From Lactobacillus isalae (GTDB taxonomy: Bacteria > Bacillota > Bacilli > Lactobacillales > Lactobacillaceae): a stretch of DNA of 64,000 nt. Positions within the stretch are counted from its first letter, which is position 1, and each line of letters opens with the position of its first letter. Made by a program: the position numbers and the translations under genes. Location of the stretch: assembly GCF_947539375.1 (NCBI RefSeq), contig NZ_OX443569.1:868001-932000 (forward strand), written 5' to 3'. Shown in pieces: positions 1 through 10,693 of the stretch. Under the pieces are notes generated by a model. That model saw only the letters and a program-made list of their open reading frames with translations. It made no database searches and was not told the origin of the DNA.

Positions 1-146
1 AAGCCTTGTACTTCATCGCCTAAATGGATTGGTTCATCTTGCGTAATTTCAATTTTTTTCAGTTCAAAAGTTACGCCATCAACTTGTACATAAAAAGCAG
101 ATTCATTTTCATCAGTAACTTTTCCTTTTCTTATTTCACCTAACAT
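1..146 (-). CDS. Partial S1-type RNA-binding protein, CvfB/YitL-like (N-terminal end only)
   Basis: The first 48 codons are present and the gene runs off the left edge of the window. The translated start (MLGEIRKGKVTDEN) and the short beta-strand pattern fit the first S1-like domain of the CvfB/YitL family, which are cytoplasmic RNA-binding proteins linked to translation and virulence-gene expression in Firmicutes. The start ATG at 146 is preceded by an AGGATTGAGG purine stretch. It lies downstream of pyk on the same strand, but the pyk terminator separates them. The family call rests on a short fragment and on position after pyk. Confidence 0.6.
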   Translation of the reverse strand, partial: MLGEIRKGKVTDENESAFYVQVDGVTFELKKIEITQDEPIHLGDEVQG

Positions 147-210
147 ATTAGTGCCTCAATCCTTTTAAATTGTCTGTCATCTTATAGTATAAGGAAAAAA
201 AGACAAAAAT

Positions 211-238
211 AAAATAGCCAGCTTTCGCTGACTATTTT
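211..238 (-). terminator. Rho-independent terminator of the pfkA-pyk operon
   Basis: A 12-bp stem (AAAATAGTCAGC against GCTGGCTATTTT, one G-U pair) with a GAAA loop is followed on the minus strand by a T-rich tail. It sits 20 bases after the pyk stop codon. Confidence 0.85.
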
Positions 239-258
239 AATAAGCTATTTAATTCAGA

Positions 259-2028
259 TTAAAGGTTAGTTGCTTCACCTTGGTAAACAGCACCACGACG
301 AGCATCAACAGTAATCTTAGAACCATCCTTGATCTTTTCTACTGCATCAGTAGCACCAACGATAACTGGGATACCAAGTGAAAGACCAACAACAGCTGCG
401 TGGCTAGTTAAACCTGAAGCTTCAACTACCATACCTGAAGCCTTCTTGATTGCTGGTAAGTAATCCTTATCAGTAGTCTTAGCAACTAAGATGTCACCAT
501 CTTGAACTTTGTTGTTAGCTTCTTCAGCAGAAGTTGCAACTACAGCTTTACCAATAACTGATTGTTCACCAACGCCTAAACCTTTAACAAGTTGGGTACC
601 GATTAATTGTAACTTCATCAAGTTAGTAGTACCAGTTTCACCCAAAGGAACACCAGCAACGATAATTACTAAGTCGCCGTCTTTTGCAAGACCAGTTTCT
701 TTAGCAAGTTCTGCTGCCTTGTCAAACATTTCTTCAGTAGTCTTAGGCTTTTCAACCAACATTGGCTTTACACCCCAAACAACACCTAATGAGTGTTCAA
801 TCTTTTCGTTGAATGTCATTGCGATGATGTCAGCGTTTGGACGGTACTTAGAAATCATACGTGCAGTGTAACCAGATTCAGTTGCTGCGATGATAGTCTT
901 AACGCCCAATTCTTCAGCAGTTCTAACAACTGATTCACCAATAGCTTCAGTAACGTTTGAACCCTTGTATTCTTCAAATCTTTGAAGAGCTAACTTGTTA
1001 CGCTTAGCAAGTTGCTTTTCAGTACGCATGTCAATTTCAGCCATAGCCTTAACAGCTTTAACTGGGTAAAGACCGTTAGCAGATTCACCTGAAAGCATAG
1101 TTGCGTCAGTACCATCAAGAACAGCGTTAGCAACGTCAGTAACTTCGGCACGAGTTGGACGTGGATTTTCTTGCATTGAGTCAAGCATTTGAGTAGCAGT
1201 AATAACTGGCTTACCTAATGCGTTACATCTTCTGATTAATTCCTTTTGTACAAATGGAACATTGATAAATGGAATTTCAACACCCATGTCACCACGAGCA
1301 ACCATTAAACCATCAGAAACCTTTAAGATTTCGTCGATGTTGTCAATACCTTCTTGTGATTCAATCTTAGGGAAGATCTTTACGTATTCACAATGTGCTT
1401 CTTCAAGCAATTGACGAATGTCAAGAACATCTTGTGCTTTACGAACGAATGAAGCAAAGATAAAGTTGATACCTTCCTTTAAACCGAACTTAATATCGTT
1501 AGTATCTTTTTCAGTGATACCTGGGAGGCGAATTTCAACACCAGGAGCGTTAACACCCTTCTTAGAACCAATTAAACCAGTGTTTTGAGCTTCACAAACT
1601 AATTCTCTCTTAGCATCGTCTTTGTCTTTAATCAAAAGGTCAACTAAACCATCATCGATTAATACGTGACCACCAACGTGGGTATCATCGTAAAGACCAT
1701 CGTAGGTAACGTGGATCATGTCCTTGTTACCCTTCTTAGTGTCGTCCATAGAAATACGGATAGTGTCACCAGTGTTAATAGTGAACTTGCCGCCTTCTTG
1801 TTCAGTAGTTCTAATTTCGGCACCCTTAGTATCAAGTGCAATGCCAAGAAGTTTACCAGTCTTCTTTTCAACTTCACGAACCATGTTCATACGTGCACGG
1901 TGTTCATCATGGTCACCATGTGAGAAGTTGAAACGGAATACGTTTGCGCCTGCTTCAGCTAATTTAGTAATAGTCTCAACATCATTTGAGGCTGGCCCTA
2001 AAGTACTAACAATTTTAGTTTTCTTCAT
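259..2028 (-). CDS. pyk: Pyruvate kinase
   Basis: Cytoplasmic enzyme of the last ATP-forming step of glycolysis, phosphoenolpyruvate + ADP to pyruvate + ATP. The 589-aa protein begins with the family N-terminus MKKTKIVSTLGPAS, has the substrate/metal motif MVARGDMGVE near residue 245, and ends with the extra PEP-utiliser-like domain (TSHAAVVG near residue 545) typical of Bacillus and Lactobacillus enzymes and absent from short pyruvate kinases. It follows pfkA by 34 bases on the same strand, the usual pfkA-pyk operon of lactic acid bacteria, so the irreversible upper and lower steps of glycolysis are co-expressed. A terminator follows directly. Confidence 0.98.
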   Translation of the reverse strand: MKKTKIVSTLGPASNDVETITKLAEAGANVFRFNFSHGDHDEHRARMNMVREVEKKTGKLLGIALDTKGAEIRTTEQEGGKFTINTGDTIRISMDDTKKGNKDMIHVTYDGLYDDTHVGGHVLIDDGLVDLLIKDKDDAKRELVCEAQNTGLIGSKKGVNAPGVEIRLPGITEKDTNDIKFGLKEGINFIFASFVRKAQDVLDIRQLLEEAHCEYVKIFPKIESQEGIDNIDEILKVSDGLMVARGDMGVEIPFINVPFVQKELIRRCNALGKPVITATQMLDSMQENPRPTRAEVTDVANAVLDGTDATMLSGESANGLYPVKAVKAMAEIDMRTEKQLAKRNKLALQRFEEYKGSNVTEAIGESVVRTAEELGVKTIIAATESGYTARMISKYRPNADIIAMTFNEKIEHSLGVVWGVKPMLVEKPKTTEEMFDKAAELAKETGLAKDGDLVIIVAGVPLGETGTTNLMKLQLIGTQLVKGLGVGEQSVIGKAVVATSAEEANNKVQDGDILVAKTTDKDYLPAIKKASGMVVEASGLTSHAAVVGLSLGIPVIVGATDAVEKIKDGSKITVDARRGAVYQGEATNL

Positions 2029-2062
2029 CTTGAAAAAATCTCCTATAATACAAAATCAAAAA

Positions 2063-3197
<1,135 letters not shown>

Positions 3198-3198
<1 letters not shown>

Positions 3199-6100
3199 TA
3201 ATCTTTGAAATTAACCTGACGAGCATTAGATAGTAAAAATTGCGTCTTAGTGGGAGTAAAACGATCACTTTGCGTTTTTACTTGAAGCAAATAAATCTCG
3301 CCAATTTTCAAGTTTTCCTCTAACCTTTCCCAAACTTGAGGGAAAATCGTAAAGTCTTTTTCACCGCTACTATCGCTAAAGACAGCAAAAGCCATGCTAT
3401 CTCCTTTTTTAGTAGTAATTTGCTTCACTTTCATTAATTTTCCAACCGCAATTCCCTGTTCATTATTTTCAAAAGCCTGCAATCTTTTAGCATTATACTT
3501 TCTAGCATATTTCTGTACAGCAATTATTGGATTAATGCCCGTACTAAAACCCATCGCTTCAACTTCCATTGCTGATTTTTCAGCTGGAGTCGGCATTTTT
3601 TCTTCTTCTACTTTTGGCTCTAGCGTTTCAAACAAAGATAAGTTAGATCCAGCCATTTTTACGCTTTCAACTAAGTCTTTATTTATATTTAAGAGTTCAT
3701 TTCGGTTAGGAGATAATCGATCAAATGCTCCAGCCTTAATCAAGTTAGCGATAGAGTCAGCACTTAACAAGTTATTATCGATTTTCCAAAGAAAATCCGT
3801 CATCGACTTAATTGGACGTTTGATTTCTAATATTTGCTTTAGTAAATCACTTCTTAAACCCCGAATTGCTCTTAAACCGACTAAAATTTTGCCATCTTCT
3901 ATCGAAAAATCTGCCTTACTCTTCTCAATATCCGGTGCTAAAATCTTGATCCCCGCTTCTTGCGCCTGCATTAAATACTGAGCGATCTTATTTCGATTGC
4001 CCAGATTGCTATTTAAAAGTGCAAGGTAGAAAGCTGCTGGATAATGAACTTTAAAGTAAGCAAGCCAAAATGCAATTTTACTATAAGCAACAGCGTGCGA
4101 CCTGTTAAAACCATAATTAGCAAATTGAGCAATATAATCATAAACTTTTTCAGCTGTTTCTTTCCTTCGTCCCAGCTTAATTGCACCTTGTACGAATTTT
4201 TCTCGTTCTTTTTGAATTACGTCCGCATTTTTCTTAGACATCGCACGTCTTAAAAGATCAGCTTCCCCTAAAGTAAAACCTGCTAAAACTTGGGCTGTTT
4301 GCATAACCTGCTCTTGATAAACAAGGACCCCATAAGTCGGTCCTAGAATTTTCTTTAAACTAGGGTCTGGATATTGAACTCTTTCATTTCCATGCTTTCT
4401 ATTAATGAAATGGTCAATGTTATTAATTGGACCTGGACGATATAAGGCATTCACGGCAACAATATCTTCAAAGCTATCTGGATGGAGCTTCTCAAGAACA
4501 TGTTTGATACCATCAGATTCAAATTGGAAAACTGCGTCTGTGTCGCCGCGTTGAAACAAGGCAAGTGTTTCTTGATCATTCAGAGGAATTTTATTTGGAT
4601 CAATTACTATTCCTTCATCCCTCAAAGCAGCCATTACATTCCCTAAAATTGTTAAGTTTCTTAAACCTAAAAAGTCAATCTTAAGTAACCCTAAAGATTC
4701 AACATTTAACTTAGTCTGTTGAGTTACGGGAATTCCTAAAGGACCGGCTTGTAAACCAACAATTTCAGCTAATGAATCATCTGTAATTACTAATCCTGCG
4801 GCATGGATTGAATAGTGTCTTGGTATATTTTCTAAGTGCTTTGCAGTAGCAAATAGAATTTTACTAAAAGAGTTCGTATTAACTAAAAGCTGCAACTCTT
4901 TTGAATTTTGATAAGCTTCAGCTAAAGTGATTTTCCCCTTAGTATGCGGAATTGCATCTAGCCAGCGATAGGTTTCGACCTTATTTAAACCAAAAACACG
5001 ACAAACATCTCTTACGACTTGCTTGGCTGCTAATGTACCAAACGTTAAAATTTGTGCTGCATGATTCATCCCATACTTTTCAAACATGTACTTAATTACT
5101 TCATCCCGTCGGTTATCAGGAATATCTAAGTCAATATCAGGCATTTGCTGCCGAGCCGGATTTAAGAACCGCTCAAAAAGTAAATTGTATTCTATTGGAT
5201 CTACTTCGGTGATTTTCAAAGCATATGAAACAAGAGACCCAGCTGCAGACCCTCTACCTGGTCCAGTCGTAATATGTACACTATGTGCAAAATTCATTAC
5301 ATCCCAAACAATAAGAAAATAATCATCAAATCCCATTTCGTTGATTACTTTTAACTCATAATCTAACCGTTCTTGATATTTGGCAGGAATTTGTCCATTA
5401 AATCTCTTGGCAAGCCCATTCTGTGCTAAAGAGTGCAAATACTCTTTTGAAGTTGGAAACTTATTTTGCTTAAACTTGGGTAGTTGCGGATCCTGAAAAG
5501 TAATTTTGGCATTGCAGCTTGCGCCTATTTCTCCTGCATTTTTTAGCGCATCTTCAATTCCAAACTTACGATAATTAACCTGCAATTCTTCGCTAGTCTT
5601 TAAATAATGCGAACCTGCTTGTTTAGCTAATTGTTCGACATTTTCTAAATGAGTATTGCTCTTAATTGCTTGTAAAGTTCGTCTTAAAAATTGTTCATTT
5701 CGATTAAGATATTGTCCATCCTCAACTGCTGCTAAAGATAGGTCAAATTGAGTCGACAACGAGCGCATATAATTTATATATTCTCGCTGCTCTTGATCAG
5801 CGTAAACGCCAAGGTAGACGGATGAAGATGTAGGGACAGTTTCATTAAGTTTACGAACATAGTTAGCTCCCATTTTAGGATTATTAGTCTGAAGCATTTT
5901 AAGTTCGCTGTGTAAATTGCTAGGAGTCACAATAACTAAATGACCAAGATATTTTTTCAACTCTTCAAAAGTTAAAATATTATCCTTTTCACCATTTTCC
6001 GTTAAAAGATTGACCGCACTTGATAAGCGCAAAATATTTTTGTAGCCCTGATCATCTTTAGCAATAACAATTAAATCATATTTGTTAGCTTGATCAATTA

Positions 6101-6314
6101 AACCGTTAATTCTTAATTGCATGCCTAACAAAGGCTTAATTCCAGCCTCTTTAGCTGCTTTATAAAAGTCAACCAAACCATAGGTAATATTAATATCGGT
6201 TAAGGCAAGTGCAGAATACCCCTTTTTCTTAGCATTTTCAGCTAAATTTTTAACTTTAGTTGGACTCTCAAGTAACGTAAAGCTACTAAGGTTTTGCAAA
6301 CTAACTGCTCCCAT
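3198..6314 (-). CDS. dnaE: DNA polymerase III alpha subunit (DnaE type)
   Basis: Replicative/lesion-related polymerase subunit of Firmicutes, which works beside PolC at the fork. The 1038 aa begin with a PHP domain (about 1-200), followed by the C-family polymerase palm with the catalytic PDIDLDIPD motif near residue 395, fingers, and a C-terminal OB-like region ending FKD. The protein lacks the internal exonuclease that marks PolC. It is divergent from the DUF2929 gene and leads into the 59-aa ORF and pfkA. The dnaE-pfkA-pyk order is common in Gram-positive bacteria. The length matches lactobacillus DnaE, and no damage was seen. Confidence 0.97.
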
Positions 6315-6338
6315 ATGTTCACCCTTTCTAATAGTTTA

Positions 6339-6393
6339 AGTATAGCAAATTCTCTCTACTTCGCTTGCGAAAACCTCTTATTTTTGCTAAGAT
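6339..6393. promoter_or_regulatory. Divergent promoters of dnaE and the DUF2929 gene
   Basis: Plus strand: TTGCGA (6365-6370), 17 bases, TAAGAT (6388-6393), serving the DUF2929 gene. Minus strand: TGC-TATACT, an extended -10 at 6339-6347, serving dnaE; its -35 is weak. Confidence 0.5.
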
Positions 6394-6416
6394 ACCTAGC
6401 GAAAGAAGGAGAGATT

Positions 6417-6617
6417 ATGCGCTACATTATTACAATGATTTGGTCATGCATTTTTTGCGAAGTTATCGGTTTTATTGCTGCATCCTTAACTCAGATGCAA
6501 TTTAATCCTATGCAATCTTTGATTATTGGCGCAGTCTTTGGCTTGCTATTCGCAATTATTATTCCCGCCATTACTGCTAAAAGTTACAAGGATAAAAGTA
6601 AGTACAACAAACTTTAA
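6417..6617 (+). CDS. Small membrane protein, DUF2929 (YjzD-like)
   Basis: The 66-aa protein starts MRYIITMIWS and has two hydrophobic helices (about 3-25 and 35-53) with a lysine-rich cytoplasmic tail. This is the pattern of the DUF2929/YjzD family found in Bacillales and lactobacilli, whose role is unknown. I chose the ATG at 6417 because GAAGGAGAG lies just before it; an upstream in-frame start at 6294 would run through the promoter and into dnaE. It is followed by a strong bidirectional terminator. The family call is from recognition of the N-terminus and size. Confidence 0.75.
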   Translation: MRYIITMIWSCIFCEVIGFIAASLTQMQFNPMQSLIIGAVFGLLFAIIIPAITAKSYKDKSKYNKL

Positions 6618-6637
6618 TTGAACTAAATTTGAATATT

Positions 6638-6673
6638 TTAAAAAGCTGTTTCATCACGAAACAGCTTTTTTTT
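6638..6673. terminator. Bidirectional terminator between convergent genes
   Basis: An inverted repeat (AAAAAGCTGTTTC / GAAACAGCTTTTTT) with a five-base loop has A/T runs on both sides. It can serve the DUF2929 gene on the plus strand and the nucleotidase gene on the minus strand. Confidence 0.85.
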
Positions 6674-6683
6674 GATGTCTTAA

Positions 6684-8249
6684 TTAATAAAATTTGTAGT
6701 TCTTACTTGTATCGACTTTGATATCGCCATGAGTAAGATATTCACTAAACATTTGAACGTAATCTTGATCAAATATCTTCTCAATTTTATCCATGCTATA
6801 AGCTGGATAAAAACCACCACCTAATGCGCGGTAATTATTAACAGCTAGCTTGTACACCTTATCATCTTCAATGTCTTTTCCATCTAAAGTTACTTTAGTT
6901 AGACGATGACCTACTGGCTTAGAAAGATCAGCCTCATATTTTACCGGGTAGAAAAGATCAAAATGATATAGCATTGGCTTTGGCGTAATCCAGCGATCGA
7001 TAAACTTAATCTTGCCGTCTTTATCTTTTTCTAAGAAACCAGCAGAATATTCAATAATTTCTTTCAATTCTTTGCCAGTTAAGTTAACAATACAGAGCTG
7101 GTTTGCATATGGATAATTGAGCAACACTTCTCTCATTGTCACATTTTTTGAAAATCCATGAGCAGATTCAGACATAATTGCTGTTGCTGAAACATCTGCT
7201 CCAGTAAACCAAAGCTGCATTTGTTGAATAAGGTTAATGAAAGGTGCGCCTTCAATTCTACCCTTAATTGCATCTTTAATTGGCGCAGGTTCAGATAAAT
7301 GAGCAATTGGCTGATCTAGCCACTTTTGTGTTTCTTCGTCCAAGCTTTTAACGATCTTTTCAATTGCAGGATCAGGAGCGTAGTCTTTACTATCAATCAG
7401 TTCGGTAGTCATATCATTAATTTGGACTTTACCATCTTTATCCTTGTCAAAGTCAATTACTACCTTACCTACTGCTTCTCCGCGATAGCCTGGTTGAACA
7501 ATTGCTGTATCACGAGTAACCAAATTTAAGCGACGGTGCTGATGACCAGTTAAGAAAACATCAATTTCTGGAATTTCAGTTAAGATCTTATAGCCTTCAT
7601 TTTCGCCTGTATGAGGTTCTGTTGCTTCTCCAGTCAATGGATCACTTTCAAAGCCCCCATGATACATAGCACAAAGAATATCAACTTGTGGGCGCAATTT
7701 TTTAGCTAATTTAGAAAGCACATCATAGCCAGAAACAAACTTTAATCCTTTAATATGCTCTTCTGATTCCCAATGAGAAATATACTGAGTAGTAATTCCC
7801 ATAATACCAATTTTTAAACCAGCCTTTTCAATAATGGTATATTCTTTACCAAAAAAAGGTACGTTAGTTTCTGCGTCTAAGACATTATCGTTAATAAATG
7901 GAGCACGATTATTATCAACATAGTAAGATAAATAATCTAAGCCGTAATTAAAATCGTGATTACCTAATGCGCGTGCATCATAACCAACTTCATTGTAAGC
8001 TTCAGTGAACTTACGTAAGCCCTCATCCTCGGGAAGTTTTTGTGTAAAGCTAGCTAAAGGAGAACCTTGTAAACAATCTCCACTATCAGTAACTAGAACA
8101 TTCTCAGCACCATATTTTTCTTTTTCACTTTTCACAACGCTACTTACACGACTAAGAGAAATTGGAGCATCGTAGTTGTCTTTATCTTGATAATCAGTTG
8201 GCATTAAAAAGCCATGCGTATCACTTGAATGTAAAATAACTAGTTTCAT
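6684..8249 (-). CDS. Cytosolic metallophosphoesterase / 5'-nucleotidase (YunD-like)
   Basis: The 521-aa protein has the two-domain layout of UshA-type nucleotidases. An N-terminal metallophosphatase domain shows the metal ligand motifs SSDTHGF, DSGDCLQG, GNHDFNYG and TGHQHR; a C-terminal 5'-nucleotidase substrate domain follows from about residue 330. There is no signal peptide, so it should act inside the cell, as YunD-type enzymes do, probably dephosphorylating nucleotides or related phosphoesters. The exact substrate cannot be read from the sequence. It is a single gene between two terminators. Confidence 0.85.
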   Translation of the reverse strand: MKLVILHSSDTHGFLMPTDYQDKDNYDAPISLSRVSSVVKSEKEKYGAENVLVTDSGDCLQGSPLASFTQKLPEDEGLRKFTEAYNEVGYDARALGNHDFNYGLDYLSYYVDNNRAPFINDNVLDAETNVPFFGKEYTIIEKAGLKIGIMGITTQYISHWESEEHIKGLKFVSGYDVLSKLAKKLRPQVDILCAMYHGGFESDPLTGEATEPHTGENEGYKILTEIPEIDVFLTGHQHRRLNLVTRDTAIVQPGYRGEAVGKVVIDFDKDKDGKVQINDMTTELIDSKDYAPDPAIEKIVKSLDEETQKWLDQPIAHLSEPAPIKDAIKGRIEGAPFINLIQQMQLWFTGADVSATAIMSESAHGFSKNVTMREVLLNYPYANQLCIVNLTGKELKEIIEYSAGFLEKDKDGKIKFIDRWITPKPMLYHFDLFYPVKYEADLSKPVGHRLTKVTLDGKDIEDDKVYKLAVNNYRALGGGFYPAYSMDKIEKIFDQDYVQMFSEYLTHGDIKVDTSKNYKFY

Positions 8250-8284
8250 TAATCCTTATTCCTTTAATCAAAATTTATATAAAA

Positions 8285-8310
8285 AAAGACACCCCAGGGT
8301 GTCTTTAATT
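8285..8310 (-). terminator. Terminator after rpmF
   Basis: A perfect stem AAAGACACCC / GGGTGTCTTT with a two-base centre, followed by seven Ts on the minus strand, directly after the L32 stop codon. Confidence 0.85.
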
Positions 8311-8500
8311 AATCGTTGTTTTGTTGCTTGTTTTCGTTAGCAACTTGACGGCCTTTGTAAAAGCCCTTTGGTGAAACGCGGTGGCTTAAACGGTATTCAC
8401 CAGTAGTAGCATCGTAATGCATTGCTGGTGTGGTTAATTTAATATGACCACGACGTGAACGTTTCTTTTGCTTAGAAGTTTTTCTTGCAGGAACTGCCAT
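8309..8500 (-). CDS. rpmF: 50S ribosomal protein L32
   Basis: The 63-aa basic protein starts [19 protein letters not shown], the conserved L32 N-terminus. The zinc-binding cysteine pairs of C+ type L32 are absent, so this is the zinc-independent (C-) form. A strong AAAGGAGATC precedes the ATG. Its promoter is at 8580-8608 and it ends at a hairpin, so it is monocistronic. Confidence 0.97.
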   Translation of the reverse strand: MAVPARKTSKQKKRSRRGHIKLTTPAMHYDATTGEYRLSHRVSPKGFYKGRQVANENKQQNND

Positions 8501-8579
8501 TAGTTAGATCTCCTTTTTTATAGAATTGAGACTTGCGAACCTTTAAATAAACAAATTCACTAAATACTCACGTATTTCA

Positions 8580-8608
8580 ATGATACAATCTAAGAGCCGA
8601 TAAATCAA
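8580..8608 (-). promoter_or_regulatory. rpmF promoter
   Basis: Minus strand TTGATT, 17-base spacer, TATCAT, about 80 bases upstream of the L32 start. It also lies just after the end of the LapA-domain gene. Confidence 0.6.
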
Positions 8609-8616
8609 GTCCAATC

Positions 8617-8943
8617 TTATTTTGTAGCTTCAGAATTATTAACTTTCTTCAATTCAGCTATTTGTTTATCTTTAGATTCAATTTCGCTCCGATATTTATT
8701 ATCTAATTCTTTCTTCTGTTTTGCTAGTGCTTTTTTTACATCTGAGGAGACTTTTTCACCTCTTCCAATTAAAAGAGAAACCAAAGCTCCCAAAAGTAAC
8801 ATAATAACTAAGACAATTATTAAAGGCATTTTTGGTTGGAAAAAGCCAAAATTAATTGCTACAGGCTCTGTATTTAAGCAGGCAAAAATTACTAGTACTA
8901 AAACAATTATTAATCCAATTACAAGGTTTCTTTGTTTATTCAT
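8617..8943 (-). CDS. LapA-domain membrane protein (DUF1049)
   Basis: The 108-aa protein has two hydrophobic segments (about 7-27 and 40-62) and a charged, coiled-coil-like lysine/glutamate tail. The LapA/DUF1049 family has this layout, including the pattern VIFACLNTEPVAINF after the first helix. In Gram-negative bacteria the family assists LPS assembly; in Firmicutes the role is unknown. It is the last gene of a cluster with an SDR dehydrogenase, RNase Z, an acyltransferase and obg, all on the minus strand with short gaps. Confidence 0.8.
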   Translation of the reverse strand: MNKQRNLVIGLIIVLVLVIFACLNTEPVAINFGFFQPKMPLIIVLVIMLLLGALVSLLIGRGEKVSSDVKKALAKQKKELDNKYRSEIESKDKQIAELKKVNNSEATK

Positions 8944-8951
8944 GATTTTGC

Positions 8952-9746
8952 CTACTTTCTACTAGCAAATTTTAAGCTTGCCCAATCTCCAATACGAGGG
9001 AAAATTTGGTAAAGCTTAGCTAAAGTAGCTAAACTCAACGGTAAGTTCAACTCACGACGGTTAGAACCAAAGAAGTGAACTACTTGCCAAGCTACATCAT
9101 CTGGATCAAGCATGAAGCGTTGAACATTATTAACATAAGAGCCGCTTTCATCTGCGATATTGAAGAAATTAGTGTAGACTGGTCCCGGATTAACTGTCAT
9201 AACTTTAACGCCAAATGGCTTTAATTCTAAACGTAAAACGTTTGAAAATTGGATAACAGCTGCCTTGGTAGCACTGTAAGCAGCTGTTTTAGTAGTTGGT
9301 ACAATGCCAGCAATGGAACCAAAATTAATAATTTGACCATCTTTTTGATCAATCATGACACGAGCAACAAGACGCGTGAAGTACATTAATCCTAAGACGT
9401 TAGTTTGGAACATATCAGTTACTACTTGAGGTGAAGTTTCTAAAAACTCCTTAAACACGCCAAAGCCTGCTGCATTAACTAAATAATCAATATGGTCGAC
9501 ATGACTAATAATTTCATTAAAGGCACGATCAATTTGATCAGCTTTACTAATGTCAGTTGGAAATACAAAAACATCGTTTCCTGAAAGTTGACGAGCTTCG
9601 TTAGCAATCTCCTCTAATTTATCTTGATGACGCGCCATTAAAATGACAGTCGCCCCACGACTTGCACTTTCTAAAGCAATTGACCGTCCAATGCCACTAG
9701 AAGCTCCAGTAACTACTACTACTTTGTCCCTTAATGAATTACTCAT
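8952..9746 (-). CDS. Short-chain dehydrogenase/reductase (YqjQ/DltE-like)
   Basis: The 264-aa protein has the classic SDR features: the nucleotide site TGASSGIG near residue 14, NAAGFG near 90, and the catalytic Tyr-Lys pair in YSATKAA near 157. The last 40 residues are basic and hydrophobic and could touch the membrane. The substrate is unknown. It starts four bases after the RNase Z gene, an arrangement seen in lactobacilli and bacilli, where this SDR usually sits with rnz and recJ. The linkage suggests co-transcription, not a shared reaction. Confidence 0.85.
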   Translation of the reverse strand: MSNSLRDKVVVVTGASSGIGRSIALESASRGATVILMARHQDKLEEIANEARQLSGNDVFVFPTDISKADQIDRAFNEIISHVDHIDYLVNAAGFGVFKEFLETSPQVVTDMFQTNVLGLMYFTRLVARVMIDQKDGQIINFGSIAGIVPTTKTAAYSATKAAVIQFSNVLRLELKPFGVKVMTVNPGPVYTNFFNIADESGSYVNNVQRFMLDPDDVAWQVVHFFGSNRRELNLPLSLATLAKLYQIFPRIGDWASLKFASRK

Positions 9747-9750
9747 ATTA

Positions 9751-10680
9751 TTATCCCCTCAATGTGATTTCAAAATTATCTAGGTCATTAGCTAACCGTG
9801 TATGCTTGAAAATCTTTCTTGCTTCATGTTCTAACTGCTTTCCAGCTTTTCCAGTGTAGCGAGCAGAAATATGCGTTAAATATAGTTCTCCAACATGATG
9901 ATCTCGAGCAACACGAGCTGCATCTACACACGTAGAGTGAAAATAGCGATGTGCCATTTTTTCTTCTTCTCCGTTAAATGTTGCTTCATGAACTAAAACA
10001 TCTGCATTATCTGCTAGCTCACCAATATTTTTGGTTGGACGCGTATCATAGATAATTGTAACAATTCTCCCTGGTCGCTCCTCTCCCAAAAACTCTCTTC
10101 CATCTAGCTTTTGACCATTGCTTAAAGTAATGGTTTTTCCAGCCTTTAATTGACCAAGAAGTGGACCATTTGGTACATTGTACTCTGCCACTTTATCCAT
10201 CAATAACTCGCCAGGACGCGGCTTTTCAACTACTCGGAAACCGAAACTTGGTACACGGTGATCTAAACGCGCAGTGTACACGGCAAAAATATCATTTTCA
10301 AAAATCAAGCCGTCTTCTTTTAGTACAGCGTACTTAATTGGATATGATACGCGAGTTTTTGAAACTCTTAAAGAAGTTTGAACGAATTGTTCAATTCCAG
10401 CCGGCCCATAAATTGTTAATGGTCCACCGTCACCTTGAAAAGAGCGAGATGAAAGAAATCCTGGAAGGCCAAAAATATGGTCACCATGTGTATGCGAGAT
10501 AAAGATTCGTGTTACTTTTCTAGGTCTAATGTTAGTCTTTAAAATTTGATGCTGAGTAGCTTCTCCTACATCAAATAGCCATACTTCATTTAATTCATCT
10601 AATAATTTAAGCGCGGTACAGGAAACGTTTCTACTTTTTGACGGTTGCCCTGCACTTGTTCCTAAAAATTGTATTTCCAT
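9751..10680 (-). CDS. rnz: Ribonuclease Z
   Basis: Endonuclease that trims the 3' end of tRNA precursors lacking an encoded CCA. The 309-aa protein starts MEIQFLGTSAGQPSKSRN, and has the metallo-beta-lactamase zinc motif HTHGDHIFGLPGF near residue 63, a further ligand region HEATF near 230, and HISARY near 270. Length and motifs match the short bacterial RNase Z. It lies between the acyltransferase and SDR genes with gaps of 13 and 4 bases. Confidence 0.95.
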   Translation of the reverse strand: MEIQFLGTSAGQPSKSRNVSCTALKLLDELNEVWLFDVGEATQHQILKTNIRPRKVTRIFISHTHGDHIFGLPGFLSSRSFQGDGGPLTIYGPAGIEQFVQTSLRVSKTRVSYPIKYAVLKEDGLIFENDIFAVYTARLDHRVPSFGFRVVEKPRPGELLMDKVAEYNVPNGPLLGQLKAGKTITLSNGQKLDGREFLGEERPGRIVTIIYDTRPTKNIGELADNADVLVHEATFNGEEEKMAHRYFHSTCVDAARVARDHHVGELYLTHISARYTGKAGKQLEHEARKIFKHTRLANDLDNFEITLRG

Positions 10681-10693
10681 GAAAACCCTATTT